This document shows positions 35,821 through 46,560 of a stretch of DNA of 64,000 nt, in pieces; positions within the stretch are counted from its first letter, which is position 1; each line of letters begins with the position of its first letter. The position numbers were made by a program, and so were the translations under genes. Location of the stretch: positions 1-64,000 of the forward strand of contig JAMKCH010014179.1 of assembly GCA_023653785.1 (NCBI GenBank). Reading direction: 5' to 3'. This DNA comes from Ophioderma brevispina (Eukaryota; Echinodermata; Ophiuroidea; Amphilepidida; Ophiodermatidae). Under the pieces are notes generated by a model that did not search any database, was not told the DNA's origin, and saw only the letters and a program-made list of their open reading frames with translations.

Positions 35821-36299
35821 TTCCAAACCGGCGACGGTAGACGTACACTGCGGTCCACGACCGCGATGTGTTTTTTTAATATTCCTGATATTAAAAAAAA
35901 TCCGGTGCATATCAAACCAATAAATGTACCCTCCCTGTTGAATTGTTGGCCGCTCTTCATGGTTTTTGTGACTATTTTGCTTTATAGTTAGCATGTCCAC
36001 TCCCTCCTTTTATTGAAACGTTTTTGAATATTTCCTCTATGGTTGCAGTGAATATCTGTTCAACGATTTTATTTCTTGCTAAACAATCCGCGCGGCTCTA
36101 TGAAGTCAAGGCTCAGTGCTATTTACAATCCAAGGCGAAGTTAAAGTGGATATTCGTAAGTGATCTGTTATTCCAGACTCGAATGGGAAAAGACAAAGTT
36201 GTGCTAATTTGCATCACCATCGTGTGTGAGGAACAAAGTCCTTTATTCATAACTGGTTCTCCAAACAACAGTTTTTTAATATGGCCTGGTTTTAATTAC

Positions 36300-37420
36300 A
36301 ATCATTTAACATGGTAGGGCTCGGAGACCGCTTCCCCTATACCCATACCACAGATTGAGCATCTGTAAAGCCAACATGCAATGTCTGTAGAGCCACATAT
36401 GCAAAATTTAGTATGACAAGCCGCATATGCAAATAGATAAATTCTTATGATTGTATGCCTTTGACATGACTCAGTTTCCTCTAGTCAAATTCCCTCCACC
36501 AAATTAATTAAAAACCGTAAGCCAAAATTAATGCACCATTTCTTACAGTTGTATATCACAGAGAACATTGCAGCAAAGATTAGTGGCTGTCTTTACTTTA
36601 TTTGGAAATAATACCATTTAGCCTGGCTTACTAGCATCAGTCTAGGGATCATTTAGAATATTGGATTCAAATGTGATCAAACTCAGTTTTAAAGCTCCTA
36701 AAGTCATGTAACCTCAATAACTGCCTAGATATAATTGTTTGAATATTAGCCTAACTGCTGACCTGAAGTCAGATACCTCTAATTAAGGCTTGCTCACACA
36801 TCCAATATCCTGAAGATAATTGCAATATTAAATTTAATTAATGCAATAGCTAAACGGAGTGGCAAGAAAATCTGAAGTCAAATACCTTTAGGATTGCCTG
36901 AACTAATTAAATGAAAATAACCATTAATATTTAATATTTGCTATTTGCCAGCACAACATTTGATATGCCATAATTAATACATAGAGCTAATCTGCAGAGC
37001 CTGAAGTCAGCTACCTCTGGTCGCTCACATCATTGATCTGTAAAGATAACCTTTGGCCATATTAATGAATGAATCAAAAAGAGCCAAATAATGCAAAATA
37101 AATGCAAATGAGCCGCTTGTTGCCAATAAAACTGGTGCAATCCTACCCTCCATAACGAAAAGGTAAGAGGGTGGCAAAACAATTTTGTCAAATAACCGAA
37201 ACCATGCCCAACTCCTACGCAGATCTGATGCTATGTGATGACGGATGACGAACAAAGGTCAAAGCCTGGGGACAGCCGCCGCCCATTGGTCCCTCGGAGC
37301 CGAGCCAATGGAAATATGATGGGGATGATGACTGGTCTTTATGCAAAGTAGCAAAACAATAACAATGGCCAATGGGCCCATAAATCATTCTCTGCAGTGG
37401 ACAAATCGTTTTCCTCCGAA
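36300..37420. promoter_or_regulatory. Candidate cis-regulatory module
   Basis: This low-repeat stretch is crowded with transcription-factor-like words. Homeodomain TAATTA cores are at 36502-36510, 36780, 36834-36842, 36903 and 36971. POU octamers ATGCAAAT are at 36427 and 37102, with near matches at 36399, 37091 and 37341. AACAAAGGTCAAAG, a nuclear-receptor or TCF type word, is at 37251-37264. Two opposed CCAAT boxes lie at 37283-37289 and 37305-37311, a third at 37372, and the SOX word AACAATGG is at 37361. A CTGAAGTCA-plus-TACCT unit occurs three times (36763, 36871, 37000). No open frame of interest exists here. Function is inferred from motif density only; short motifs occur by chance in AT-rich DNA. 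Confidence 0.35.
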
Positions 37421-37659
37421 TATATCTTCATAAACGTATTGTTTGAGGAAAAAAAAAAAATCCTCTCTGAATCCTGCTTGTTTTGGGATTTGCTTGGTAT
37501 GTAATATGTCTTTATACTCATTTGAGGATTTTCTTTTCCAAACAAAATATAGCTATTAAAATACACATCTGTACCTTACAACAAAGAATAAAGTTAGTCG
37601 CGTCTTTTGTTCAAAACTAATGGCGCCTGTCACCAAGAGTTGCGTTTTTTGGGCTACCG

Positions 37660-37666
37660 GTAATCT

Positions 37667-37699
<33 letters not shown>

Positions 37700-37915
37700 A
37701 TATATATATATAATATATATAATATATCTATATATAATATATTCTATCATCTATTATAATATACTATATATATATATATATTATATTTTATCTATATAAT
37801 ATATATATCATATTATATCGGTATATATATATATATTTAACTATTCTATATATATATCTATTACATTCATAGCATTCATCTCTAGCTCATCTATCTCTAT
37901 ATATCTATATATGGC
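37660..37915. repeat. (CT)n and imperfect (TA)n microsatellite
   Basis: About 35 bp of CT repeats are followed by more than 200 bp of interrupted TA/ATCTAT repeats. Confidence 0.9.
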
Positions 37916-38059
37916 ATGCTACTCGATTCGGGCCCGACGCAAGATTTATTCATATCCAATACAATAAATAATATAAAATTGAAATGCCTAAACCTACGGA
38001 GCTGTGACTCTCGATCAGCTCTCAGGTGAAACGCACAGCGCACTATGTATATACATACA

Positions 38060-38720
38060 AATTTTAATTTAATAAATTTATGATACCAATGATAGAAAGA
38101 ATAGAGAAGGGCATGAATTTATGCAAATTTAATCCGACAGGATATGCGAACCCTGTGGTGAAATTATTAAAAAGCACAAAGGCACGCTCACCTTTGCCTT
38201 AAGAGAGAACTCCCTCTTTGAGATGCACACAATCATAACGGAACAAGGCCCATAACATTTTTAGCCTGGGTTTAAAGGCAAGCGAGTGACATGTGCATTG
38301 CCACCCAACATCAGTCTGCAAATCATGTGTGCAAACTTATTGATGTTCATAGTCACCTTTTCCCAGCACCTGGAGTTTTCCCCTTCTGCATACGTAAACT
38401 TAGGCAAAATACCAACCATATTATGCGAGTTCTTGGCAAAAGGTTCCTATCATCGCCTTAACACGACCGGGGATATCTGCAGTATAGGTCCTTAAGGACA
38501 TCATTGTTTTCCCAAGTGTAGATCAAATGTTGATCTCATTGCGAAGGGCCGCAACCACAGACTACTGCAGTCCTATTTTCAAGATTGACAAACGAGCACC
38601 ACCAATCCCGCTCCAGAGTACTTCGCCCCCACCTGCAATTGAGGCGTTGTCTATTCCTGCATCCCTTATACTACTATCGCCCACAATCTGACTCTAATTG
38701 AGGGAATGTATCTGCAAAAA
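38060..38720. promoter_or_regulatory. Second motif-bearing low-repeat segment
   Basis: Balanced base composition and no recognisable repeat set this apart from flanking DNA. It has an octamer ATGCAAAT at 38121 joined to TAATCC (OTX/bicoid type), CACCTTTGCCTT near 38190, an E-box CACCTG near 38372 and a 15-bp palindrome GATCAAATGTTGATC near 38521. No coding frame is convincing. Treat as a possible conserved non-coding element. Confidence 0.25.
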
Positions 38721-40442
38721 ACAAATTGAAAAAACAGTAACACGTTCACAAATGTTTCCCTCCTCTCTTTGCTTAAGACTCTCTTAATGAGTGATTGCCT
38801 CTGTTAAGTTCAAGCGGACCGTAACACCATGAAGGCGTTTATAAAAGTGAATTTCAAGGGATTTATTGGTATGAATCTATCGGCAACATATATAATTAAC
38901 TATCCCTAAATAAAACTGTATCAGATGGTTTTCATGGCATTGGAGTAGTTCCTTGTGAAAAAAATCCAGATTTATTCCAACAAATGTTCAGCAATGCAAG
39001 GAGCTACCATGTTTATTCCTGTGTATATTTTCCACGCCGCATGTAATATCGAAACAAACCCAGTGAAAATATATCACGTGATTTTAACAGTTTGCCAAAT
39101 GCACTCATCTTTGTGAACTTCGTTGAGCACACAAAGATAGGAGCGAAGTTCGTTTAGAATCTTTTATTGCAAAAAAAATACACTTTTGAACCTCAGTGAT
39201 TTTGAGAACAATGTAAAAGGGGTTTTATATATCATATTTGATTAACAAAGGTTTTAATTTGGCCTAACACTAACATCCATGAAAACGTGGACATTTGAAC
39301 AGGGTCGCGTATATTTATAGTTTTATCGCAGTCGCACTGTAACACGATCTTAATACAATGGATTGGCTAACAACAGTAATTGTATATAGATGAAATGGAG
39401 CAAGGTAACGAACTCTTGGTCTACCGACACAATAGCATCCAGAGATCCTGTTTAACCAGAAGTTGTATCTAGGGGGGGGCGGGTGCACGTTTGTTAGAGA
39501 CATGCCATCCCATAACGCGCAATACAATGAGTCACTGAATTGGGGCTTTATTCTGTAGTTCTGCTGTCGCTTATCCACATTTCAAGGGAACAATTTTTGG
39601 TATAAACCGGCTCTACCACCTGCTTGGGCTCTTTTTGTAATGGACGCAATATGGCCGTCAGTGCCTCACTTACGAAGCCCAGTTTCCCAGTCCCTGTCTA
39701 GAATCAGTGGTTCGAAACCCACTCATGCGCGGTTCAGCAATCTACGTATTTTCAATGTACCGAGTATAGCGCTTCTTTGTATGACGAGAGTTTCCTACTT
39801 TATTTTAAAAACTATATTGCTCAACAATCCAGGCTCTTTTATAAAAAAATTAGGCACAATTATGCCATTTTTATAATTCATATGATTTTAAAGGAAAATC
39901 GTTAATTCAAGTTAAAAAGTAAACGCGATATTCTTTCATACATGCCAGAACTTGACTAACCGCCGATCATCTTTCAATTTGTGTGAAAGACTAAACATGT
40001 GGCAAACCGAAGGTAAATAATACACTGGTGGCTCCATAAATCGTCTACTGTTTCGAAGTTAAGCATGAAAATGGGTTTTTCTTCCGCAAGGAATACTCCC
40101 ATGACCATGAACACCTCTGGTACGTCATAATTAGGGATATTTCATTAATAGTGCCGAAGATTCAACAAATATCCCTTTAACGATTGTGCTCTGTAAAAAA
40201 ACCTGCCCAAACAAAACTTTGAACCACCTCTTCTTGTGGCTAGTCCGTTATAGTGATGATGGCTCTGCTTGATACAAGCGGAATCCCGTACATGAAAGAG
40301 ATAGTGGAATAAGAATCTGCAAAATACACAGGGGGCAATTTCTTTTAAAAAGTGGCGGCTAAATAAACGAAATGAATATATAGTTGACAAATAGCTTTAG
40401 GGAGTCGGGTGTACCATAATGAGTCCTAATGGAAAAGACAAA
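38721..40442. other. No gene seen
   Basis: Spacer. A B-box-like GGTTCGAAACC is at 39711 without a convincing partner A-box. Frames at 39315-39578 (-) and 39640-39876 (+) have no recognised domain. Confidence 0.4.
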
Positions 40443-41359
40443 TTAGGCAAATGAGATGATTAAACCATAAATGCTTTTGATCTTGAATACAAAATTGGCG
40501 CGTATGTGTACAGTTGGAACGCCGAAGATTTCCAAACGCACCCATTGACTGATAGTGTCGTCAGGTAAGCCATTGAGGGCAGCTGATTTGCCCGCTCCTA
40601 TTCTAAGCTGTGAGAATAACGTTTTATGAAAAGAAGTCATAACTGATTGAAAGAAAACGCATTTGCCACAGCAAAAGATGTCTCGGTCCCTGGGACTCGT
40701 TTTGCATATTGTTCGATGTCTCAATTGGTATCGCTCATGGTCAGGCATGGGTGAATTCACGTTTACGCTTTTGTAAGCGTCAGCCAATGATCACGTTTCT
40801 TTAGCCTGACCACCTTTTCTTAAGCGTGTTAGCATCACAACGCATTCTGACAGCGTAGGAGCAAGTCGCAGTGGATCTTGGTTTGACAGAAATATTTTTT
40901 CCCACCCAAACCACCCATTTTTGTGTTGGTGGTTTATTCTTTAAACTTATCTTATTTGCAATGTGTCAGCCTTTATTGAATTTATGTAGTATTTCGCCAT
41001 TTAGTCAATCCTGGACCAACGTGGCTAATTTGCCAATTAAATGCATTTAAGTATGGGATTTTGGGATCATATGTTTGCAAGTTTGAATTCTTCATCTATT
41101 GGTTGGGATAAATGGTACTATTTTTTACATCCTGGCATGCAGCAGGAATAAATTACATATTTGATGTCAGACTGACCTAGATGAAATTTTTCTTCAGGCT
41201 CAGCATAAACCTTGTTTCATGTACTTGTCCTAACTTAATTATACATTTATTGCGAGAATTGTACTGTTTAATTAATATGGCTTACTGTATATAAGCAATC
41301 AAATTCAAGTCTGTTATGGTGCTAAGTGTTTATCCAGCAACCTAAAAACATGTAGAATT

Positions 41360-41850
41360 AGTACAGAAGTATGTTGTGCATTATATATTGGTTTCACTAA
41401 TACTTTATTGGGAAGGCTAGAGAAACTTTTCCTCAGCAAATGCCATTCAATTATTGTGAGAAGTTAGCAAAAGAAGTATGTTGTGCATTGTATAGTGGCT
41501 TCACTAATACTTTATTGGGAAGGCGGGCTAGGGAAACTTTTTCTCAGCAATGTTTATCAATGCCATTCAATTGTCTTGGGGGCGCGGTATTTGGCTTCAC
41601 TAATAGTGACTTTATTGGGAAGGCGGGCTAGGGAAAGGTTTTCTCAGCAAATATATACCAATGCCCATTAAATAGACTGTGGTGCGTTGTAATTGGGCTT
41701 CACTGATACTTTATTAGGAAGGCGGGTTAGGGAAAACTTTTCTCAACAACATTATTGATCAACGCAATTTAATTTCTCATATATAGGTCAAAGTTTAGCT
41801 TTACTGATACCTTGTCGGAAAGTGTGCTAAGAAACAAATTAAAATGTAAA
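41360..41850 (+). repeat. ~100-bp tandem repeat, about five copies
   Basis: CTTCACTAATACTTTATTGG and GAAGGCGGGCTAGGGAAAC recur near 41391, 41497, 41593, 41697 and 41796, drifting in the last copy. The array sits inside the interrupted recombinase pseudogene. Frames through it simply translate the repeat. Confidence 0.85.
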
Positions 41851-42351
41851 TACCATGGTTGTAAATCTATTTCCTACATGTATCGCTTTGAGGTGATATG
41901 ACATATGCTGGATATGGCCGCGGCCGCATGAAATAAATGCTTGTCTCCTACGCATGTCAACAATGCGTCAACTGCACTATGGTTGCCTAGTCTCCTTCTG
42001 TTGTCTGAGGGCAACTATAGAATCTGATATCTAGCCCCAACAACTCTACACAATCTTGTGATTTATCTCATATGATGTTAATGCGGTCATATCAAAGTGA
42101 ACAAAATAGGTCCCTGAGAGTTGGGTTTTATCTTTAGGTATTCAACCATGGCATTTACAGGGCAAAGTGGAGAGCCAGGCAAGTCTGCAAGCTTTAATTT
42201 ACCGGAATGGCCCCTCTGATCTGTTTTTGAGACTTTAATGACAATTTCTAAATGGGTTTTGTTTGGCCCTGTTATTACTACATCACTTAACTGAATAACA
42301 TGGGATGTATCTCTAGTGAGGGACTGTAGTGCACAGATCACATGTGAGTGT

Positions 42352-42760
42352 GCAAATGTGGATAAAACTGAATTTTGGAATACAAGTACTTTATGCATTG
42401 ATAATCAAAAAAATTGATGGAAGCACTTGCCACACAACTTTCATGGCCCCAGCTTGGGGTTCAAAGGTTACACAGGGGTAAAAAAATTTAAATCTTCCTA
42501 TTGTGTTGAAATAAGCCTATAAGCCATATGTACATGTAGTGTAACTATACCTTTTTTTGAATCCTGTAACCAGACAAAATCCTGGTGTACTTTTCAATAT
42601 AATCGGAACATTAAAAATTTGTTTTTTAACCTCTGTATAACCTTGAAACTCAACATGGGGGCATTAAGGGGGGTTGGTAAAGTGCTTCCATCCATTTTGA
42701 TGGATTACTCAATGCCTAAAGTACTTGTGTGCAAAATTTCACAATGTTATCCGTAAGCGC
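42352..42760. mobile_element. MITE with ~80-bp inverted arms inside the recombinase
   Basis: 42352-42432 pairs with 42676-42760 in reverse complement. Shared words are ACAAGTACTTTA, a GATTATCAATGC/GATTACTCAATGC pair and GGAAGCACTT. The interior has ACCTCTGTATAACCTTGAA, related to the GACCCCTGT repeats at 13.5 and 54.6 kb. Its left edge falls just before the recombinase middle piece resumes. Confidence 0.72.
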
Positions 42761-43213
42761 CACCCTTTTTCACTGAGTCCCCTGCTATCCTTCTTAGAGG
42801 TGCTGCATATAGGACCAAATCCGACAGCCAGCCAACTGATGGTCAGAATTGATCCGCCATTTTATGGGGGCCGCCAACCCCAAAACCGACCAAATCTTTG
42901 TACGTCCGTACCACGCTTGATTAAGTATAATTCAAAGGCTACACTGAATCTGAGGCCACCTTTGGTGGAATTCAACCAGGATGCACCCAAGCTATGGCTG
43001 CCAGTGAGGTGTGGGAATGTGCGAAATCGGATTGGTGTATTCACTAACCCTCAAGAAACCAAAAAATGCCAGCAAAAAAATGCTTTGCACTTGAAAGAGT
43101 GAATTCATATGAAGAAAGGAATTGCACCAAGGGATATTGTTGGTGATCAAAGCATGCAGCATTCTAAATTTAATTGGCAACCTGCTGTCTACCCTTTTGT
43201 TCACGGCATACAT

Positions 43214-44950
43214 CCCTACTTGACTTTTGAAATAAACGAAAACGGGTTATGTGGGTCAAATCAATTATTTATTTTGTTGAACCAGGGGAAATAGGCTGAA
43301 TCGTGAGTTGAAAATTGTTGAAGGGGCAAAACCAAAAGGTTCTATATAGATAGAGAGGATAAAAAGGTACGTAATCTTTAGAAATCACCGTCTCGCATGT
43401 TTGCCGACCACAAAGAAAACCTAGAGTCCCAACAATAGAAAGCAATGGCTCCTCCGCTTCTTCCACATACGTGGTGCCGCTTTGCATACAATAATCGGTA
43501 GTTAGTGATACAAATTTGAGGTAGGTGTTTAGAGGTGGCCAGGTTTGTAATAAAAGTGCACCTGGATCATTGGCTCAGATACTCTTTTTTATCAGACGTT
43601 AGTCTGTATTTGGAATTGGTCTACTTTTGAAAAATCCAAAAAAATGTGCCGGACAGAAAGAAAGTAAGTGTGCAACGATATTGGGGGTAGGTATGCCTTT
43701 GGCATTGTGTAAAAAAAAATGGACTTCTGTTCACGGTTTGTGGAATAGAGGAAGCGGTGTTTGTGTTTGGCGCTATAAAATGGATATGTTATGTGTGGAA
43801 GTCTTCTCCGGGCCGAAAGGCTTGTTTGGTTTTTTGTTGAAGAAAAAGGTGGGAATTTTTGACGATTTGTGAGGCAAGTAGTTTCATCAAGGAAATGAAG
43901 TACATCCAGAGACTTGCCAATGTTGAATAGCATGTTCCTAAATGGGGGGTTATCATATTGGGAAAACAATAATGAGTTGTGCTCGGAGAAAGAGGAGTGT
44001 GTGAATAAAATATAAACTTATTGGGAATCTGACGGCATTTGGGGATGATTTTTAACATATTAGGGGGTGGGCCCAAGGGGAAAAAAAAAAACAATTTTGG
44101 TTTTTGGATGTATTGCGGACGAAGAATAAAGGTGTTGTTTTTTTTAATTGACCGAATGTACCTTTTTTGCAAGATGGTTTCAACTTGCTTTGTGGACTAA
44201 GAATGTTGAGAATCAATGAAACAATCCATACCATAATACATTGTGTCAAATTATCCAAAATAATGGTGGTATAAAATAGGTAAACGTCACCAATTTGTAC
44301 ATGCAGGTATGAGGTCTCATCTATGGTGTTATGGGATATGGTGAAATCTCTAATCTCATAAGATTACCACCTAATTTGTGGCCTTAATGCTTTGCAGAAC
44401 AATCCAGTCATGAAATCCAAATCCAATCATACATTGTGTGAAATGTGTGAAATTATCCCGGTATACCACAAGGATATATAGGCGAATTAACATATGTGAT
44501 CATCAAGGTCAATATTGGTTTGTGGGATATGGTGACAATGCATTATAATCATGTTGTATTTGGCCACTAAGTGCTTGCATCCATGGGGCTCACTGCTATG
44601 CATGGGACACTATACTAATTTATTGTCATATTTGACAATGTTTTTTCTTGCTAACTAATATATCAAATAAAATATTTTGCCGTATGCTGTGGATAGAGTC
44701 GTTTATGCCAAAAAACAATTTGTAAATGAGAAATATAAAAAAATCAGTCAAATTTGATATCTTAAAACATGACATGTTGTTCAATATAGTTTTTAGGTAT
44801 ATGGAATACTATGTACATGTAGATTGAAAGTGGGCGTAAGAATCAGAGAAAGTGAGGGAGGGGAGAAGGGCACTCAATTTTTTGGGTTACGGATTTGTGT
44901 GGCCCCCGACTTCCAAACTTAAGAGCTTGGGAACTGATTTGTCTTGTAAT
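43214..44950. other. No gene seen
   Basis: T/G-rich spacer. The frames at 43592-44258 on the - strand and 43627-43872 on the + strand are low-complexity and have no recognised domain. Confidence 0.4.
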
Positions 44951-44954
44951 AGGG

Positions 44955-45275
44955 CCCTTAGAATTAGGGCACGTGTTTGGTTCCAGTGGATTGAGCACTC
45001 GCCCGCAATCCAAAGGTCGGGGTCGAGTCCCACTGCGGCCAACGTGTTGTGCCCTTGAGTAAGGCACTTACCTTAATTACTCCTCTCCACCCCCTGGGTA
45101 TAACTGGGTACCAGCTTATTCAATAATGGGAAAGTCGTAACAGACTCGCTTGTGCGGGAGGAGTGGCGAAACCCCCCACAGCAACTAATACGCGGGTCTG
45201 GCCCAAACGCTAAGGAAAGAGAGATGGGCATCCGCGCACGAGCTGCTCGGCACGAGACTTTACTTTTAGAATTAG
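44955..45275 (+). mobile_element. tRNA-derived SINE
   Basis: An A-box-like AGTGGATTGAGC near 44985 and a B-box-like GGGGTCGAGTCCC near 45020 are followed by the body GTGCCCTTGAGTAAGGCACT and TCTCCACCCCCTGGGTATAA, then CTGGGTACC. This body type is shared by many tRNA SINEs of aquatic invertebrates. The end is approximate; a GAGACTTTACTTTTAG tail lies near 45255. Confidence 0.8.
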
Positions 45276-46560
45276 AAAAAAAAACTGTACACAAGCCTTT
45301 GCGGGAAAAATTTCTTAAAATTATGCAAAGTAGATACTTAATGATATTTTACACCCAAAATCTAATCAGGTTGAGAACTCATAACCTGCTTCTTTTCCAC
45401 CAAGTTACATATCGTAGCCCTTATGGAACTCAAGATAAAGTGTACCACAATGGTTGACATTTTCTGGCAATATTGACCTTTTTCACCTTGATTCCCTTTG
45501 CCTACCACCTGACCACAGACCCAGGGGCAGGACCCTGAGGGGATGAATTACATGGTGAGTAGGGGTATTCCCTCCTACAATATACCAGTTTGGCTCCTCT
45601 AGCTCATCAGAAAAAAGATATCCCCAAATGTTACAGGGTTAACATTTTTATCACGGACATTACGGACGGACACACGGACGGACGAAATACAGGACGGAGC
45701 CCCATTTATAGTCCCTCCGAATTCGTTCGGCGGGGATAAAAAAATGGAGGAAACTAGGAGGCTTTTTGAAACTAAAAAATTTGGCTCAAATTCAGCGGAG
45801 GAAAAAAAGGAGAGTCAGAGTATGAGAGGGAGAGGGCGAATGACGTTGGGGGGGGGGGGAGGGGTCACTCTGGGTAGGGATGTGTGTGCCCGACTTTTGA
45901 CCTTAGGGATGGGAACTGATTTTTGCGTTTTTAAATGGGGGCCTTAGAATGTGGATTGGAGGAAATAGCAGAGATGGCAGACTTTAGAACTCAACTTCGG
46001 CTCAAATTAAGCTTCTGAGGAAAACGATTTCACCAAAAGGGGACCTCAAGAACTAAAATTAGGCCTGTAACGAGCTGGAAGTATTAGTAACCTCAGTGCT
46101 GGGTTGTGTAGAGGACATGAAATGGGGGTTATTCGGCAAAGAGACCCTGGGGTGGGTGTTTGGAAGGAGAAACAGGGGATAGTTGGGGGAGTGGACCTGG
46201 GGTTATTGGGAAGAGAAAATATGGGGTTAATTCAGAAAAAGATCTGATGTCTGGAACGGAGACCATGAGAATTTGGGAATTGGCCATATTGGGGTGGGGG
46301 TTAGGTTAGTTGTGAAGGCACCTGTGTAGATGAGAATTTTAGTTACTGGAGAAGTGAGCGCGGTGAGCTGGGAAGGGGCCTCAGAGAGCGACAGATCAAA
46401 AGGGGATGGTGTATTTGAAAAGGGACATTGTGGCAGTTAGGAACTTAGCACTGGGGAGGTCATTAAAATGAGACTTCAGTTTGCAAAGGGCCGGGGGGAT
46501 TTAAACAGGGGCCTATAGGTAGGTGACCAAATTTTCAAACAATAAGGTCACGTCTGATAA
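45276..46560. repeat. GGAC repeat and purine-rich low-complexity DNA
   Basis: ACGGACGGACACACGGACGG at 45663-45685 is followed by GTCCCTCCGAATTCGTTCGG and CGGGGA, probably a repeat end. From 45740 to 46560 the + strand is strongly purine-biased (GGGG/GAGAA words), including degenerate units with TGGGGTTATT. No protein is recognised. Confidence 0.55.

Larger units (their letters stand above)
40443..43213 (-). pseudogene. Tyrosine recombinase (Crypton- or DIRS/Ngaro-type), interrupted
   Basis: Three - strand pieces follow the order of one tyrosine recombinase. The N-terminal part of the catalytic domain (43213-43000) reads VDSRLPIKFRMLHAL and FLLAFFGFLRVSEYTNP, where the first catalytic Arg is expected in the FLR segment. 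The middle (42330-42087) reads LSDVVITG, VSKTDQRGHSGKLKL and SPLCPVNAMVEYLK, including the Lys/Thr-Asp block. The C-terminal part (40640-40500) reads LRIGAGKSAALNGLPDDTIS, resembling the second HxxR-like box, followed by IFGVPTVHIR where the nucleophile Tyr would lie. No Tyr is clear, so the copy is inactive. A MITE (42.35-42.76 kb) and a roughly 1.4-kb stretch holding a tandem repeat separate the pieces. No reverse transcriptase was seen nearby, so a Crypton is as likely as a DIRS-like element. Confidence 0.68.

Noticed and set aside
39650..39720. Possible tRNA-like element with GGTTCGAAACC
   Set aside because: The B-box-like word is present, but no convincing A-box, D-arm or closed stem accompanies it.
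41440..41671. Overlapping open frames with repeated LLGRRARE-type words
   Set aside because: They are readings of the ~100-bp tandem repeat inside the recombinase pseudogene.
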